Of a stretch of 45,219 bases of DNA, positions 15,390 through 25,048 are shown piece after piece. A program made the translations under genes and the position numbers. Below the pieces are notes generated by a model. The model was given only the letters and a program-made list of their open reading frames with translations, was not told the origin of the DNA and did no database searches. The stretch's first letter is position 1; each line of letters starts with the position of its first letter. The stretch comes from Winogradskyella sp. GTDB lineage: Bacteria; Bacteroidota; Bacteroidia; Flavobacteriales; Flavobacteriaceae. Location: assembly GCF_025210595.1 (NCBI RefSeq), contig NZ_JAOARH010000064.1, forward strand, positions 1 to 45,219. The letters run 5' to 3'.

Positions 15390-16730
15390 TTAACGCGTTA
15401 TAGCTTTAAAAATATCATTTCCGTTTGCAAACAATACTAATGCTATTAAAATAAAGAATCCTACGACTTGTGCTCGCTCTAAAAATTTCTCGCTTGGCTT
15501 ACGACCTGAAACCATTTCGTATAGTAAAAACATAACATGACCACCATCTAAAGCTGGTATTGGTAATAAGTTTAAAACAGCTAACATTATTGATAAGAAC
15601 GCTGTTAACTTCCAAAAAGCTTCCCAACTCCAAAAATCTGGAAATATATCATAAATAGCTTTAAATCCTCCTAGTCCTTTATAGGCACCAGTTTTTGGAT
15701 TAAAAATAGCTTTCAACTGAGAGAAATAATTAACTATTGTTGATTTAAATTTAATTCCACCAGCTGCCCAACTTTCACCAAATGAGTATTCTCTTCTTAT
15801 AACATCGTAATAACCTAGCTCTGTAAATCTTTTTGCATCAATAAGTCTAAAAATATTAAGCTTAGCTTTATCATTAACAGTAAGACTTCGTTCAATCACC
15901 TCATCTCCTCTTAATATTTCAGCATTGATGGTTTGTCCTTTCAAATTTTCTAATTCGTTTTCAAAAAGGTCAAAATACTCTAGTTTTTTACCATTAAGAC
16001 TTAAAATAACATCTCCTTTTATTAAATCGGCAGATTTATTAGCAGATGAGTCTGGTATAGATTCTACAATAAAAGGGTAACGGTATTTAAACAAGTTTTT
16101 ACTGCCTTCATCTGATAATTGACCTAAAAAGTTCTCAGGAAGATTTATAGTTTTTTGTTGTCCATCTCGTTCTATGGTAATTTGTTCTGCTCCAATGATG
16201 TGCTGCCCTATTTCAGAATCCTTTTCTAATTTTTCATCGTTAATAGCTAATACTTTATCACCAGTTTTAAAACCCGCTTCTTTTAGTACTGGGTTTTCAA
16301 TATAATATCCTCCTTTAAGACTATCTATCTTAATATCTGTATCACCATAAACAAATGACACAAATACAAAAATCACATAGGCCAAAATAAAATTAACTGT
16401 AACACCACCTAACATAATAATTAAACGTTGCCAAGCTGGTTTAGAGCGAAACTCCCATGGTTGTGGTGGCTGAGCCATTTGCTCTTTATCCATACTCTCA
16501 TCTATCATTCCGGCTATTTTCACATAACCTCCAAGTGGCAACCAACCAATACCATAAACGGTTTCACCTATTTTCTTTTTAAAAAGTGAATATTTTACGT
16601 CAAAGAAGAGATAAAACTTTTCAACTTTTGTTTTAAAAAGTTTTGCTGGTATAAAATGACCTAACTCGTGTAGTACAATTAAAAGCGATAAGCTTAGTAA
16701 AAATTGGGATATTTTAATTACAAATTCCAT
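15390..16730 (-). CDS. rseP: Site-2 intramembrane metalloprotease RseP
   Basis: The 446-residue membrane protein has the zinc motif HELGH at residues 21-25 in the first helix and the second active-site motif LNLLPIPALDGGHVM near the C-terminus. Two PDZ-like domains lie between (about 130-210 and 215-300; ENPVLKEAGFKTGDKVLAIN, SSANKSADLIKGDVILSLNG). RseP cleaves anti-sigma factors within the membrane and clears signal-peptide remnants. Length is normal. It has its own -7 element and is not linked here to dxr, its common neighbour in other Bacteroidota. The tRNA-Asn gene follows downstream on the same strand. Confidence 0.95.
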   Translation of the reverse strand: MEFVIKISQFLLSLSLLIVLHELGHFIPAKLFKTKVEKFYLFFDVKYSLFKKKIGETVYGIGWLPLGGYVKIAGMIDESMDKEQMAQPPQPWEFRSKPAWQRLIIMLGGVTVNFILAYVIFVFVSFVYGDTDIKIDSLKGGYYIENPVLKEAGFKTGDKVLAINDEKLEKDSEIGQHIIGAEQITIERDGQQKTINLPENFLGQLSDEGSKNLFKYRYPFIVESIPDSSANKSADLIKGDVILSLNGKKLEYFDLFENELENLKGQTINAEILRGDEVIERSLTVNDKAKLNIFRLIDAKRFTELGYYDVIRREYSFGESWAAGGIKFKSTIVNYFSQLKAIFNPKTGAYKGLGGFKAIYDIFPDFWSWEAFWKLTAFLSIMLAVLNLLPIPALDGGHVMFLLYEMVSGRKPSEKFLERAQVVGFFILIALVLFANGNDIFKAITR

Positions 16731-16754
16731 GCAGTATTTTCAAATTTCGATTGA

Positions 16755-16762
16755 CAAAAGTA
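16755..16762 (-). promoter_or_regulatory. -7 element for rseP
   Basis: The minus strand reads TACTTTTG, 24 bases before the rseP ATG. Confidence 0.55.
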
Positions 16763-16888
16763 ATGTTTTAAAGGCATTTAGAAAATAATTGTAATTCTTA
16801 TCGGTTTATTTTTAACAATGATTTATTAATCAGTGGGTTTGGTTATCATATTTGTGTTAAAAAAGTTTAGGAAAATTAGCTTGTATCG

Positions 16889-16896
16889 TAACTTTG
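16889..16896 (+). promoter_or_regulatory. -7 element for the SCO gene; decides its start codon
   Basis: TAACTTTG plus C is a full match to TAnnTTTGC. An in-frame TTG at 16894 lies inside this element, so translation must begin further down, at ATG 16915. Confidence 0.65.
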
Positions 16897-16914
16897 CGTT
16901 TCAAAAAAAATTTT

Positions 16915-17589
16915 ATGTCTTTTCTTTCGTTTTTTAAACGTTACAAAAAATTTGGAGTCTTCTTCTCTGTATTATGCATTATTATTATTTCTATTATTTA
17001 TAATGCTTTAAATGTAAAAAAACCACTACCAATTTATCAACCAGCTATGGTTAGCGAGGAATTAGTAGACAGCTCTATTCAGCACCAAATGAAATATCAT
17101 AAGATTGCCGATTTTAGTTTAACCAATCAAAATGGTAAAACTATAACACAAGACACTTATAAAGATAAAATCTATGTAGCAGATTTCTTTTTTACAACAT
17201 GTCAAACCATATGTCCTATTATGACAGATCATATGTATCAAATACAAAAGGAAATTATTAATGATGATGATGTTATGCTATTATCTCATTCTGTAACTCC
17301 AATAATTGATAGTGTTGCTCAACTTAAAAAATACGCAAAAGAAAAAGGTGTGATTGACCGTAAATGGAACCTAGTAACTGGTGACAAAAAACAAATCTAC
17401 GAATTGGCAAGAAAAAGTTATCTCGCAGTTAAAACTCAAGGTAATGGTGATGAATATGACATGATACATACTGAGAATTTTATGTTAATAGATAAAAAAA
17501 GACAGATTAGAGGCTTTTATGACGGTACTAAACCAGAAGATATAGAAAGCCTATTAGAAGACATAAAAACTCTAAAAGACGAGTCATAA
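16915..17589 (+). CDS. SCO-family copper/redox protein
   Basis: The 224-residue protein has an N-terminal membrane anchor (FGVFFSVLCIIIISIIYNAL) and a thioredoxin-like SCO domain. Its CxxxCP motif is in FFTTCQTICPIMTDHM and the metal-binding His in MIHTENFMLIDKK. SCO proteins deliver copper to, or reduce thiols of, the Cu-A site of cytochrome c oxidase on the outer face of the membrane. An earlier TTG at 16894 is inside the promoter and is rejected as start. No oxidase genes are near. The feo operon follows 79 bases on with its own -7 element. Confidence 0.92.
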   Translation: MSFLSFFKRYKKFGVFFSVLCIIIISIIYNALNVKKPLPIYQPAMVSEELVDSSIQHQMKYHKIADFSLTNQNGKTITQDTYKDKIYVADFFFTTCQTICPIMTDHMYQIQKEIINDDDVMLLSHSVTPIIDSVAQLKKYAKEKGVIDRKWNLVTGDKKQIYELARKSYLAVKTQGNGDEYDMIHTENFMLIDKKRQIRGFYDGTKPEDIESLLEDIKTLKDES

Positions 17590-17628
17590 TTTCTTTAAAA
17601 AGAGCTTTAAACACTTAAATATTTAGCT

Positions 17629-17636
17629 TATTTTTG
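17629..17636 (+). promoter_or_regulatory. -7 element for feoA-feoB
   Basis: TATTTTTG followed by C, 32 bases before the TTG start of feoA. No Fur or DtxR box could be identified with confidence. Confidence 0.55.
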
Positions 17637-17668
17637 CTTCTTTAAAATTATTCTAAATAAGCAAGCAG

Positions 17669-17896
17669 TTGACATTAGCTGATTTAAAACGCGGACAACA
17701 GGCAATAATAATAGATATTTCCTCAATTCATATTCCTTTAAAATTATTAGAAATGGGTTGTTTACCAGGAAACACTGTAGAACTTGTGCAAGTTGCTCCT
17801 TTTGCAGACCCTATGTATCTTAACATAAACGGATCGCACTTAGCAATTAGAAAAGAAACAGCTGTTCATATATTAATTGAAATTGTAGATGAGTAA
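17669..17896 (+). CDS. feoA: Ferrous iron transport protein FeoA
   Basis: The 75-residue SH3-like protein (LADLKRGQQAIIIDISS, LLEMGCLPGNTVELVQVAPF) has the normal FeoA length. FeoA is a small cytoplasmic partner needed for FeoB function. The start is TTG at 17669, because the FeoA fold begins at once and no in-frame ATG precedes it. It overlaps feoB by 8 bases, which implies translational coupling. Confidence 0.92.
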   Translation: MTLADLKRGQQAIIIDISSIHIPLKLLEMGCLPGNTVELVQVAPFADPMYLNINGSHLAIRKETAVHILIEIVDE

Positions 17897-20003
17897 GCAG
17901 ATTAATGTTGCGTTAATAGGAAATCCAAACACTGGAAAAACCTCTGTTTTTAATGCCTTAACAGGTCTTAATCAAAAAGTTGGCAACTATCCTGGCATTA
18001 CTGTTGAAAAAAAAGAAGGTGTTTGCAAACTTCCTAAAGGAGTTAAGGCCCATATTATTGACTTACCAGGAACCTATAGTCTTAATGCTTCATCTCTAGA
18101 CGAAAGTGTTGTTATAGAATTACTCTTAAACAAGAAAGATAAAGATTTCCCAGATGTAGCTGTAGTAGTTAGCGATGTAGAAAACCTAAAACGAAACTTA
18201 CTTCTTTACACTCAAATTAAAGATTTAGAAATCCCGACGATTTTAGCCATTAACATGTCTGATCGTATGGCATATAAAGGTATCTCATTAGATATCGCTT
18301 GTTTAGAGAAGGAACTGAACACTAAAATCGCGTTAATTAGCACTAGAAAAAAAACTGGAATTAATGAATTAAAAGAACTGATTACCGATTATAAATCACT
18401 CCCTACAAAACCATGTTTGGATGCCTCTACAATTGATAAACAGTATTTTGAAAATCTAAAAAAGGCATTTCCAAATCAATTGCTATATAAGCTTTGGTTA
18501 GTAATTACCCAAGATGTTAACTTTGGTAAAACCAACCGAAAAACCATAGAAGAAACACAAGGTTTTAAGATTAAATCAAAATCAGATTTAAAACGTCTTC
18601 AACAAAAAGAAACTATAAAGCGCTACCAATTTATAAACAATACCCTTAAAAAAGGACAAACTATAGATTTAAAAGCAGCTAAAGACTTAAGAGTAAAACT
18701 AGATAGAATTTTAACTCATAAGGTTTGGGGTTATCTTATTTTTAGTCTCATACTACTCCTAATATTTCAGGCTATTTATGATTGGTCAGGAGTTCCAATG
18801 GATTTTATAGATGGTCTCTTTGCATCATTAAGTGAATGGGCAAAAAGTGTCTTACCAGCAGGAGCTTTCACAAATTTAATAGCAGAAGGTATTATTCCTG
18901 GACTTGGAGGAGTTGTTATTTTTATTCCTCAAATTGCCTTTTTATTTTTATTTATTGCCATTCTAGAAGAGGTAGGCTACATGAGTCGTGTTGTCTTTTT
19001 AATGGATCGTATTATGAGGCGTTTTGGACTTAGCGGAAAAAGTGTAGTTCCATTAATTTCAGGAACAGCATGTGCCATTCCTGCTATAATGGCAACACGT
19101 AATATTGAAAGCTGGAAAGAACGTCTTATTACAATTCTGGTAACACCTTTTACAACCTGCTCTGCAAGGCTACCTGTTTATTTAATAATTATTGCATTAG
19201 TAATTCCTGAAGGTCGTTTTTTAGGCTTAAGTTATCAAGCATTAACCTTAATGCTACTCTATTTAATTGGTTTTGCTGCTGCTGTTGGTTCTGCTTACAT
19301 TCTTAATAAAACTTTAAAAATAAAAGGCAAAACCTTTTTTGTTGTAGAAATGCCAAATTATAAGTTACCTCTTTTTAAAAATGTAGCTATTACTGTTTTA
19401 GAAAAAACCAAAACTTTTGTTTTTGAAGCCGGTAAAATAATTCTAGCAATTTCTATTGTGCTATGGTTTTTAGCATCTTATGGGCCAGGAGAGCAATTTA
19501 ACAATGCAGAAGCTATTGTTCAAAAAACACATCCAAACCTTTCAGAACAGGCACAAAACGATATGATTGCCGAGCATAAATTAGAACACTCTTATATAGG
19601 TATTATTGGCAAAACTATAGAGCCTGCTATAAAACCTTTAGGCTACGATTGGAAAATAGGAATTGGCCTTGTAACTTCTTTTGCAGCAAGAGAGGTTTTT
19701 GTAGGTACTTTAGCTACAATTTATAGTATAGGAAGCGCTAATGACATTGAAGATGAAGATGAAGCAATGTCCACTATAAAAAATAGAATGGCAAAAGAGG
19801 TTCATAGTAATGGTAATAAAGTTTTTACCTTTGCTTCGGGTATTTCTCTTTTACTCTTTTATGCCTTTGCTATGCAATGTATGAGCACACTAGCAATTGT
19901 AAAACGCGAAACCAACTCTTGGAAATGGCCACTATATCAACTTATTATTATGAGCTCAATTGCTTATCTCGCTGCACTAGTTGCCTTTCAGTTATTTAAA
20001 TAA
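17889..20003 (+). CDS. feoB: Ferrous iron transporter FeoB
   Basis: The 704-residue protein has an N-terminal GTPase domain with G1 GNPNTGKTS (residues 11-19), G3 DLPGTYSL and G4 AINMSDRM. A membrane part with the paired Gate motifs (IPGLGGVVIFIPQIAFLFLF, PFTTCSARLPVYLIIIA) and several helices follows. It moves Fe(II) into the cytoplasm under GTPase control. The order feoA-feoB-Cys-rich peptide is a compact operon with an 8-base overlap in front and a TAA-ATG join behind. Length is normal for Bacteroidota. Confidence 0.97.
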   Translation: MSKQINVALIGNPNTGKTSVFNALTGLNQKVGNYPGITVEKKEGVCKLPKGVKAHIIDLPGTYSLNASSLDESVVIELLLNKKDKDFPDVAVVVSDVENLKRNLLLYTQIKDLEIPTILAINMSDRMAYKGISLDIACLEKELNTKIALISTRKKTGINELKELITDYKSLPTKPCLDASTIDKQYFENLKKAFPNQLLYKLWLVITQDVNFGKTNRKTIEETQGFKIKSKSDLKRLQQKETIKRYQFINNTLKKGQTIDLKAAKDLRVKLDRILTHKVWGYLIFSLILLLIFQAIYDWSGVPMDFIDGLFASLSEWAKSVLPAGAFTNLIAEGIIPGLGGVVIFIPQIAFLFLFIAILEEVGYMSRVVFLMDRIMRRFGLSGKSVVPLISGTACAIPAIMATRNIESWKERLITILVTPFTTCSARLPVYLIIIALVIPEGRFLGLSYQALTLMLLYLIGFAAAVGSAYILNKTLKIKGKTFFVVEMPNYKLPLFKNVAITVLEKTKTFVFEAGKIILAISIVLWFLASYGPGEQFNNAEAIVQKTHPNLSEQAQNDMIAEHKLEHSYIGIIGKTIEPAIKPLGYDWKIGIGLVTSFAAREVFVGTLATIYSIGSANDIEDEDEAMSTIKNRMAKEVHSNGNKVFTFASGISLLLFYAFAMQCMSTLAIVKRETNSWKWPLYQLIIMSSIAYLAALVAFQLFK

Positions 20004-20141
20004 ATGAACACCATTATTCAAAATATATTAGTTTTTTCTGCTTTAATATTAGCAATTGGCTTTTTGGTATATAAGTTTTTATGGAAGCCAAAGAAAAAAA
20101 AGGCAACTAATTGTGGAACTAATGATTGTAATTGCCACTAA
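20004..20141 (+). CDS. FeoB-associated Cys-rich membrane peptide, 45 aa
   Basis: The frame from ATG 20004, directly after the feoB stop, to TAA 20139-20141 gives 45 residues: one membrane helix (NILVFSALILAIGFLVYKFL), a basic stretch (KPKKKKA) and a C-terminal CGTNDCNCH with three Cys and one His. This matches the small FeoB-associated Cys-rich membrane proteins found after feoB in many bacteria, which may take the role of FeoC or chaperone iron. The zero spacing to feoB makes cotranslation likely. Confidence 0.85.
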   Translation: MNTIIQNILVFSALILAIGFLVYKFLWKPKKKKATNCGTNDCNCH

Positions 20142-20199
20142 ACTTTTGCCTTAGTATTTAAATACTGATATTTATCAAATTTTCTTTCTTCAAATTCAC

Positions 20200-20207
20200 T
20201 AACTTTG
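20200..20207 (+). promoter_or_regulatory. -7 element for the efflux operon
   Basis: TAACTTTG. It ends only 5 bases before the proposed GTG start at 20213, so the transcript would be leaderless or nearly so. Confidence 0.5.
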
Positions 20208-20212
20208 TATTA

Positions 20213-20611
20213 GTGAATAAATTGATATCCATAATATTATCGAGCTTTATACTTATTCAAAGTTTACAAATAGGTATCAAAGATGTTATGCAATTAGACG
20301 AATTGATTGAACATGCTCAATTTCACAAACAAGAACATGGCGATAGCTTCATTGTTTTTCTTTCTAAACATTATGGAGAACTAAAAGCAGAACACACTAA
20401 GAATCATCAAGAAGAACAGAATGACCACGAGCAATTGCCATTTCAATGCCAAGGGTATAGCGTCTCAATGGTAGCTTTTTTATCACACATCACTTCTTAT
20501 AATATTAATCGTATAAACTTTTATAGTACTACCGAATCTAATTTTCATTACATAAATCTATACGCTTCTCTTATCGAGAAAGAATTCCTACAACCTCCTC
20601 GGAAAGCATAA
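20213..20611 (+). CDS. Exported His-rich protein heading the metal-efflux operon
   Basis: The 132-residue protein starts with a hydrophobic segment (LISIILSSFILIQSLQIGI) that reads as a signal peptide or anchor. The middle is His/Glu-rich (HAQFHKQEHGD, then KAEHTKNHQEEQNDHEQ), a likely metal-binding stretch. It is read from GTG at 20213; no ATG gives the signal peptide. The CzcA-type pump gene follows after 74 bases on the same strand, so it probably works with the pump, for example as a periplasmic metal buffer or sensor. No named family was recognised. The short distance from the -7 element leaves the start somewhat uncertain. Confidence 0.65.
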   Translation: MNKLISIILSSFILIQSLQIGIKDVMQLDELIEHAQFHKQEHGDSFIVFLSKHYGELKAEHTKNHQEEQNDHEQLPFQCQGYSVSMVAFLSHITSYNINRINFYSTTESNFHYINLYASLIEKEFLQPPRKA

Positions 20612-20685
20612 TTTATTCGTTTTCAAATATTTTCTTTTCAACTCATAAGTGATTATGTAGTTGACAATATTTTTATTCATGAATT

Positions 20686-23600
20686 ATGTTATCACATATT
20701 ATAAAATTTAGCTTACGGAATAAGATTATTATTCTAATATTCACAGGGTTTATTATAGGTTTTGGATTATACGCCCTTTCTCAGATATCTATAGGTGCAG
20801 TGCCAGATGTTACCAATAATCAAGTACAAGTAATTACAACATCTCGCAATCTTTCTACGCAAGATATGGAGCAGTTTATTACATATCCTGTAGAATTGGA
20901 GATGGCCAACCTTCCAGATGTGGAAGAAATTAGGTCTATCTCTAAATTTGGCTTATCAGTTGTTACTATTGTTTTTAAGGATGACATCGGCACTTACTTA
21001 CCACGCCAACTCATAGCTGAGAAAATTAAATCAGCTTCTGAAAAAATTCCAGAGGGTTTTGGGTCGCCAGAAATGGGACCTATATCTACAGGTTTAGGTG
21101 AAATATATCAATACATTTTAGATGTAGAACCTGAATACAAAGAGCGTTATTCTGTGCAAGACTTACGTACCATTCAAGATTGGGTTATTAAAAGACAACT
21201 ATCTGGAATACCTGGAGTTGTAGAAGTAAATACTTGGGGAGGATTTTTAAAACAATATGAAGTTGCAATAGATACTGATAAGCTTAATGCTATGCAGATT
21301 TCTACCCATGAGGTTTTTGAAGCCTTGGAGCAAAACAATAGTGTTGCTGGTGGTGGTTATATAGAAAAGGCAAATCAAGCCTATTTTATTCGAGGTGATG
21401 GCTTAGTCTCTTCTATTGAAGATATTAAAAACATAGTAGTTAAGAACACCAATGGGCTGCCTCTATATATAAAAGACGTCGCAAAAGTTGGCTTTGGTAG
21501 TGCAACACGTTTTGGTGCAATTACTGGAAATGGAGAAGGAGAAAAAGTCTTAGGACAAGTAATGATGCTAAAGGGAGCCAATTCTAAAAAAGTAATAGAA
21601 GCTGTAAAAGAACGTGTCGCTTCCATATCTAAATCACTTCCAGAAGGCGTATATATTAATCCTTTTTTAGATAGAAGTGAATTAATTGCCAAAACCACTT
21701 TTACAATAACAGAAAACCTTGTGTTAGGCTGTCTTATTGTTGTGTTTGTTGTTGTGCTTTTACTAGGAAATATTCGCTCAGGTTTAGTAGTAGCATCAGT
21801 AATACCACTATGCCTATTATTTGCTATTTCTTTAATGTACTTGTTTGGAATAGACGCTAATTTAATGAGTCTTGGAGCTATAGATTTTGGGATAATAATA
21901 GACGGAGCTGTCATCATTGTAGAGTTTATAGCTTTTCAGATTACGAAAAAGCAAGCCGAGATCTCGTCACTTGCTAAAAATGAAGTTCAACCATTCAAAG
22001 ATAAAATAATTTTCAATGGAGCTTCTAAAATGATGAACTCTGCCATATTTGGACAACTCATAATTCTTATTGTTTTTATTCCGATACTATCATTAAGTGG
22101 TGTAGAAGGTAAAATGTTTAAGCCCATGGCTTCTACATTTAGCTTTGCGCTTATAGGTGCCATGATTTTTTGTTTCACCTATGTGCCTGTAGTAGCTTCT
22201 ATTTTTCTTAAACCCACTAAAAATTCAAAAAGTAATATTTCGGTTAGATTAATGAATTGGCTCAACAAATTATATGAGCCTGTAATTAATTGGGCACTAC
22301 AAAATAAAAAGCTAGTACTTGTCTTAGCTTCTGTTTTATTGACTTTAACAGTATATATATTCTCAACAATGGGAGGTGAATTTGTTCCCACTTTAGATGA
22401 AGGAGATTTTGTAATTCAACCTGTATTAAAAACCGGAACATCTTTAAAAAAGACCGCAGAAATCACTACTCAAATAGAACAAATATTAATCGAAAAATTC
22501 CCAGAAGTTAAACAAGTCGTTACTAGAATTGGCGCAGCAGAAGTACCAACAGATCCTATGTCTATGGAAGAAAGTGATGTGATTATAGTCCTAAAACCAA
22601 AAAAAGAATGGACTTCTGCATCAACAAAAGATGAGCTTGCTGACAAATTTAAAGAAGCATTAGCCATAATTCCAGGTATGGAAGTAGAGTTTACCCAACC
22701 TATTGAAATGCGATTTAATGAACTCATTACTGGAGTTAGAGCTGATATTGCCATTAAGATTTTTGGTGAAGATCTAGAAGTGCTTTCAAAAAAAGGAAAT
22801 GAAATAAAATCCCTAATAGAAAATGTTGAAGGTGCTTCTGATATCACAGTCGAAAAAATAGATGGTTTACCTCAAATGAATGTAAGCTACAATCGTGAAA
22901 AAATTGCACGCTACGGATTAAATATTAAACACCTCAACGACATGCTTTCGATGGGATTTGCTGGAACAACCACAGGAAGCGTTTTTGAGGGTGAAAAACG
23001 TTTTGACCTTGTTGTAAGGTTAGATAAATCTAAACGTACCGACATTAATAATATAAAAAACTTGTTGGTTGATTTACCTCAAGGCGGAAAAATACCACTA
23101 CATGAATTAGCAGATATAACCTATAAAAAGGGAGCTGCTAAAATATCTAGAGACGATACTAAGAGAAGAATAGTTGTTGGTATAAATGTGAGAAACCGTG
23201 ACCTTGAATCTGTTGTCAATGATGTACAGTCTTTAATTGAAAATAATATAAATCTTCCTGTAGGTTATAACATTACCTATGGAGGACAGTTTGAAAATTT
23301 ACAGACAGCCAAATCAAGACTACTGGTAGCTGTACCAATAGCTTTAATTCTCATTTTCATATTACTCTATTTTGCATTTAAATCCTTAAAAGAAGCTTTA
23401 CTAATCTTTTCTGCAATTCCACTAGCTGCAGTAGGTGGTGTTTTGTTATTGTGGTTAAGAGATATGCCTTTTAGTATTTCTGCAGGTGTTGGATTTATTG
23501 CACTATTTGGTATAGCTGTTCTCAACGGAATAGTACTCATTGAGCATTTTAAAGAACTAAAAAATAATAATTTTGAAACTATGGACACATTAATAAAACA

Positions 23601-25023
23601 AGGTGCTAAAGATCGTTTGCGCGCTGTAATTTTAACCGCTTCTGCAGCAGCTTTAGGTTTTTTACCTATGGCTATCTCAACCAATGCAGGAGCTGAAGTG
23701 CAGAGACCTTTAGCTACAGTTGTAATTGGCGGACTCATAACCGCGACACTACTAACATTAGTAGTGCTGCCAATACTTTATAGTTATTTCAACAAACTTA
23801 ATGATAGTCCTAAGAAACAATCCTTACAGAAGTCTAAATCTATAATTACGCTTATCATTTTTGTATTAATTTCTTCATCTGCATTTGGTCAAACCAGTAA
23901 GAAAACGGTTAACGATCTTATACAAATTGCTATCGACAATAATGCTGATCTTAAAGTAAAAAGATTAAAAGTAAAACAAGCAGATATTTTAATAAATAGT
24001 GCATTTGATTTTGAAAAGACAGAGGTTTACTATGGTTATGACCAAAATAATTTAGCCATTAACGAAAAGCCAATTAGTGTGTTTGGTATTCAGCAAGAGT
24101 TTTCGTTTCCAACGGTTTATTTATCTAAAAAAAAGCTTAACAAAGCAAATCACCAATTAGAAACATCCAATTATGCCATCAAAGAAAAGGCATTGAAACG
24201 TAAAGTTAAATTGGCATTCTACAACTACCAATACGCTATTGAAAAAGAACAAATACATAAAACTTTAGATAGCTTATATCTAAACTTTTCTAAAACTGCC
24301 AAAAGGCGTTTTGAACTAGGTGAAACCAACTATCTAGAGAAAATAACCGCTAAATCTAAACATCGACAAATAAAACTTAATTTAACAAAAGCAAAAGAAG
24401 ATACCTATATAGCCTATAAGGAATTAGTAAGTCTAATACAAAGTAAGGATAGTATTGAAATTATTCTTGAACCCTTCAAAAAAGAAACTCTTAAAGTTCT
24501 TAACCTAACCGAAAGTCCAGAATTGAATTATGTCTCCAGCAAAGTTTCATTAGCTGAACGTTTAAGAAAATTTGAGCAACAACAATTATTACCAGATATT
24601 ACTCTAAACTATTTTCAAGGCAGCAATTCAGGTATTAATTCAAACTTATATGGCTATCAATTAGGTTTAAAAATTCCATTGTTATTCATGGGAAAATCTT
24701 CAAAAATAAAAGCATCAAAAATTGAAAAGAATATTGCTGAAGAAAGTTTGCAAGATTATACCATACAATTAAAAACTAAAAATGAGGTATTGCTTTCTCA
24801 ATTAAATCAACAGCAAAAGGCTTTAGACTATTATGAAACAGAAGGTCTTGAGCTTTCTAATGAAATATTAAAAACTGCTAATCGTAGTTTTAAGCATGGT
24901 GAAATAGACTTTTTTCAGTACATCATAAGTGTAGAAAATGCTTATGAGATACAACTTAATTATATTGAAAATCTAAATGCATACAACCAAACCGTTGTAG
25001 CTATTAATTATATAACCTTATAA
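20686..25023 (+). CDS. CzcA-type heavy-metal RND pump fused to a TolC-like outer-membrane factor
   Basis: The 1445-residue protein has two parts. Residues 1 to about 1040 are a complete HME-RND proton antiporter. The proton-relay helix has the motif DFGIIIDGAVIIVEF (about residues 400-414), the signature of divalent-cation (Zn/Co/Cd/Ni) pumps rather than Cu/Ag pumps. After the last RND helix there is another hydrophobic segment ending in SSSAFGQ (about 1048-1069), which looks like a signal peptide. About 375 residues of TolC/OEP-type helical sequence follow (NDLIQIAIDNNADLKVKRLK, LYGYQLGLKIPLLFMGKSSK). Usual pumps encode the outer-membrane factor separately. The CzcB-like adaptor follows 25 bases on. 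Confidence 0.95.
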   Translation: MLSHIIKFSLRNKIIILIFTGFIIGFGLYALSQISIGAVPDVTNNQVQVITTSRNLSTQDMEQFITYPVELEMANLPDVEEIRSISKFGLSVVTIVFKDDIGTYLPRQLIAEKIKSASEKIPEGFGSPEMGPISTGLGEIYQYILDVEPEYKERYSVQDLRTIQDWVIKRQLSGIPGVVEVNTWGGFLKQYEVAIDTDKLNAMQISTHEVFEALEQNNSVAGGGYIEKANQAYFIRGDGLVSSIEDIKNIVVKNTNGLPLYIKDVAKVGFGSATRFGAITGNGEGEKVLGQVMMLKGANSKKVIEAVKERVASISKSLPEGVYINPFLDRSELIAKTTFTITENLVLGCLIVVFVVVLLLGNIRSGLVVASVIPLCLLFAISLMYLFGIDANLMSLGAIDFGIIIDGAVIIVEFIAFQITKKQAEISSLAKNEVQPFKDKIIFNGASKMMNSAIFGQLIILIVFIPILSLSGVEGKMFKPMASTFSFALIGAMIFCFTYVPVVASIFLKPTKNSKSNISVRLMNWLNKLYEPVINWALQNKKLVLVLASVLLTLTVYIFSTMGGEFVPTLDEGDFVIQPVLKTGTSLKKTAEITTQIEQILIEKFPEVKQVVTRIGAAEVPTDPMSMEESDVIIVLKPKKEWTSASTKDELADKFKEALAIIPGMEVEFTQPIEMRFNELITGVRADIAIKIFGEDLEVLSKKGNEIKSLIENVEGASDITVEKIDGLPQMNVSYNREKIARYGLNIKHLNDMLSMGFAGTTTGSVFEGEKRFDLVVRLDKSKRTDINNIKNLLVDLPQGGKIPLHELADITYKKGAAKISRDDTKRRIVVGINVRNRDLESVVNDVQSLIENNINLPVGYNITYGGQFENLQTAKSRLLVAVPIALILIFILLYFAFKSLKEALLIFSAIPLAAVGGVLLLWLRDMPFSISAGVGFIALFGIAVLNGIVLIEHFKELKNNNFETMDTLIKQGAKDRLRAVILTASAAALGFLPMAISTNAGAEVQRPLATVVIGGLITATLLTLVVLPILYSYFNKLNDSPKKQSLQKSKSIITLIIFVLISSSAFGQTSKKTVNDLIQIAIDNNADLKVKRLKVKQADILINSAFDFEKTEVYYGYDQNNLAINEKPISVFGIQQEFSFPTVYLSKKKLNKANHQLETSNYAIKEKALKRKVKLAFYNYQYAIEKEQIHKTLDSLYLNFSKTAKRRFELGETNYLEKITAKSKHRQIKLNLTKAKEDTYIAYKELVSLIQSKDSIEIILEPFKKETLKVLNLTESPELNYVSSKVSLAERLRKFEQQQLLPDITLNYFQGSNSGINSNLYGYQLGLKIPLLFMGKSSKIKASKIEKNIAEESLQDYTIQLKTKNEVLLSQLNQQQKALDYYETEGLELSNEILKTANRSFKHGEIDFFQYIISVENAYEIQLNYIENLNAYNQTVVAINYITL

Positions 25024-25048
25024 GTTAAAAGCAATAAAAACACAACAG

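Noticed and set aside
17622-17660. Possible DtxR-type box before feoA (TTTAGCTTAT resembling the left arm at 27728)
   Set aside because: There is no matching right arm at the proper distance; similarity is only in AT-rich bases.
21381-23738. Several long minus-strand frames inside the CzcA-TolC gene
   Set aside because: They lie antisense to a strongly conserved coding frame, have no start context, and show low-complexity composition typical of mirror frames.
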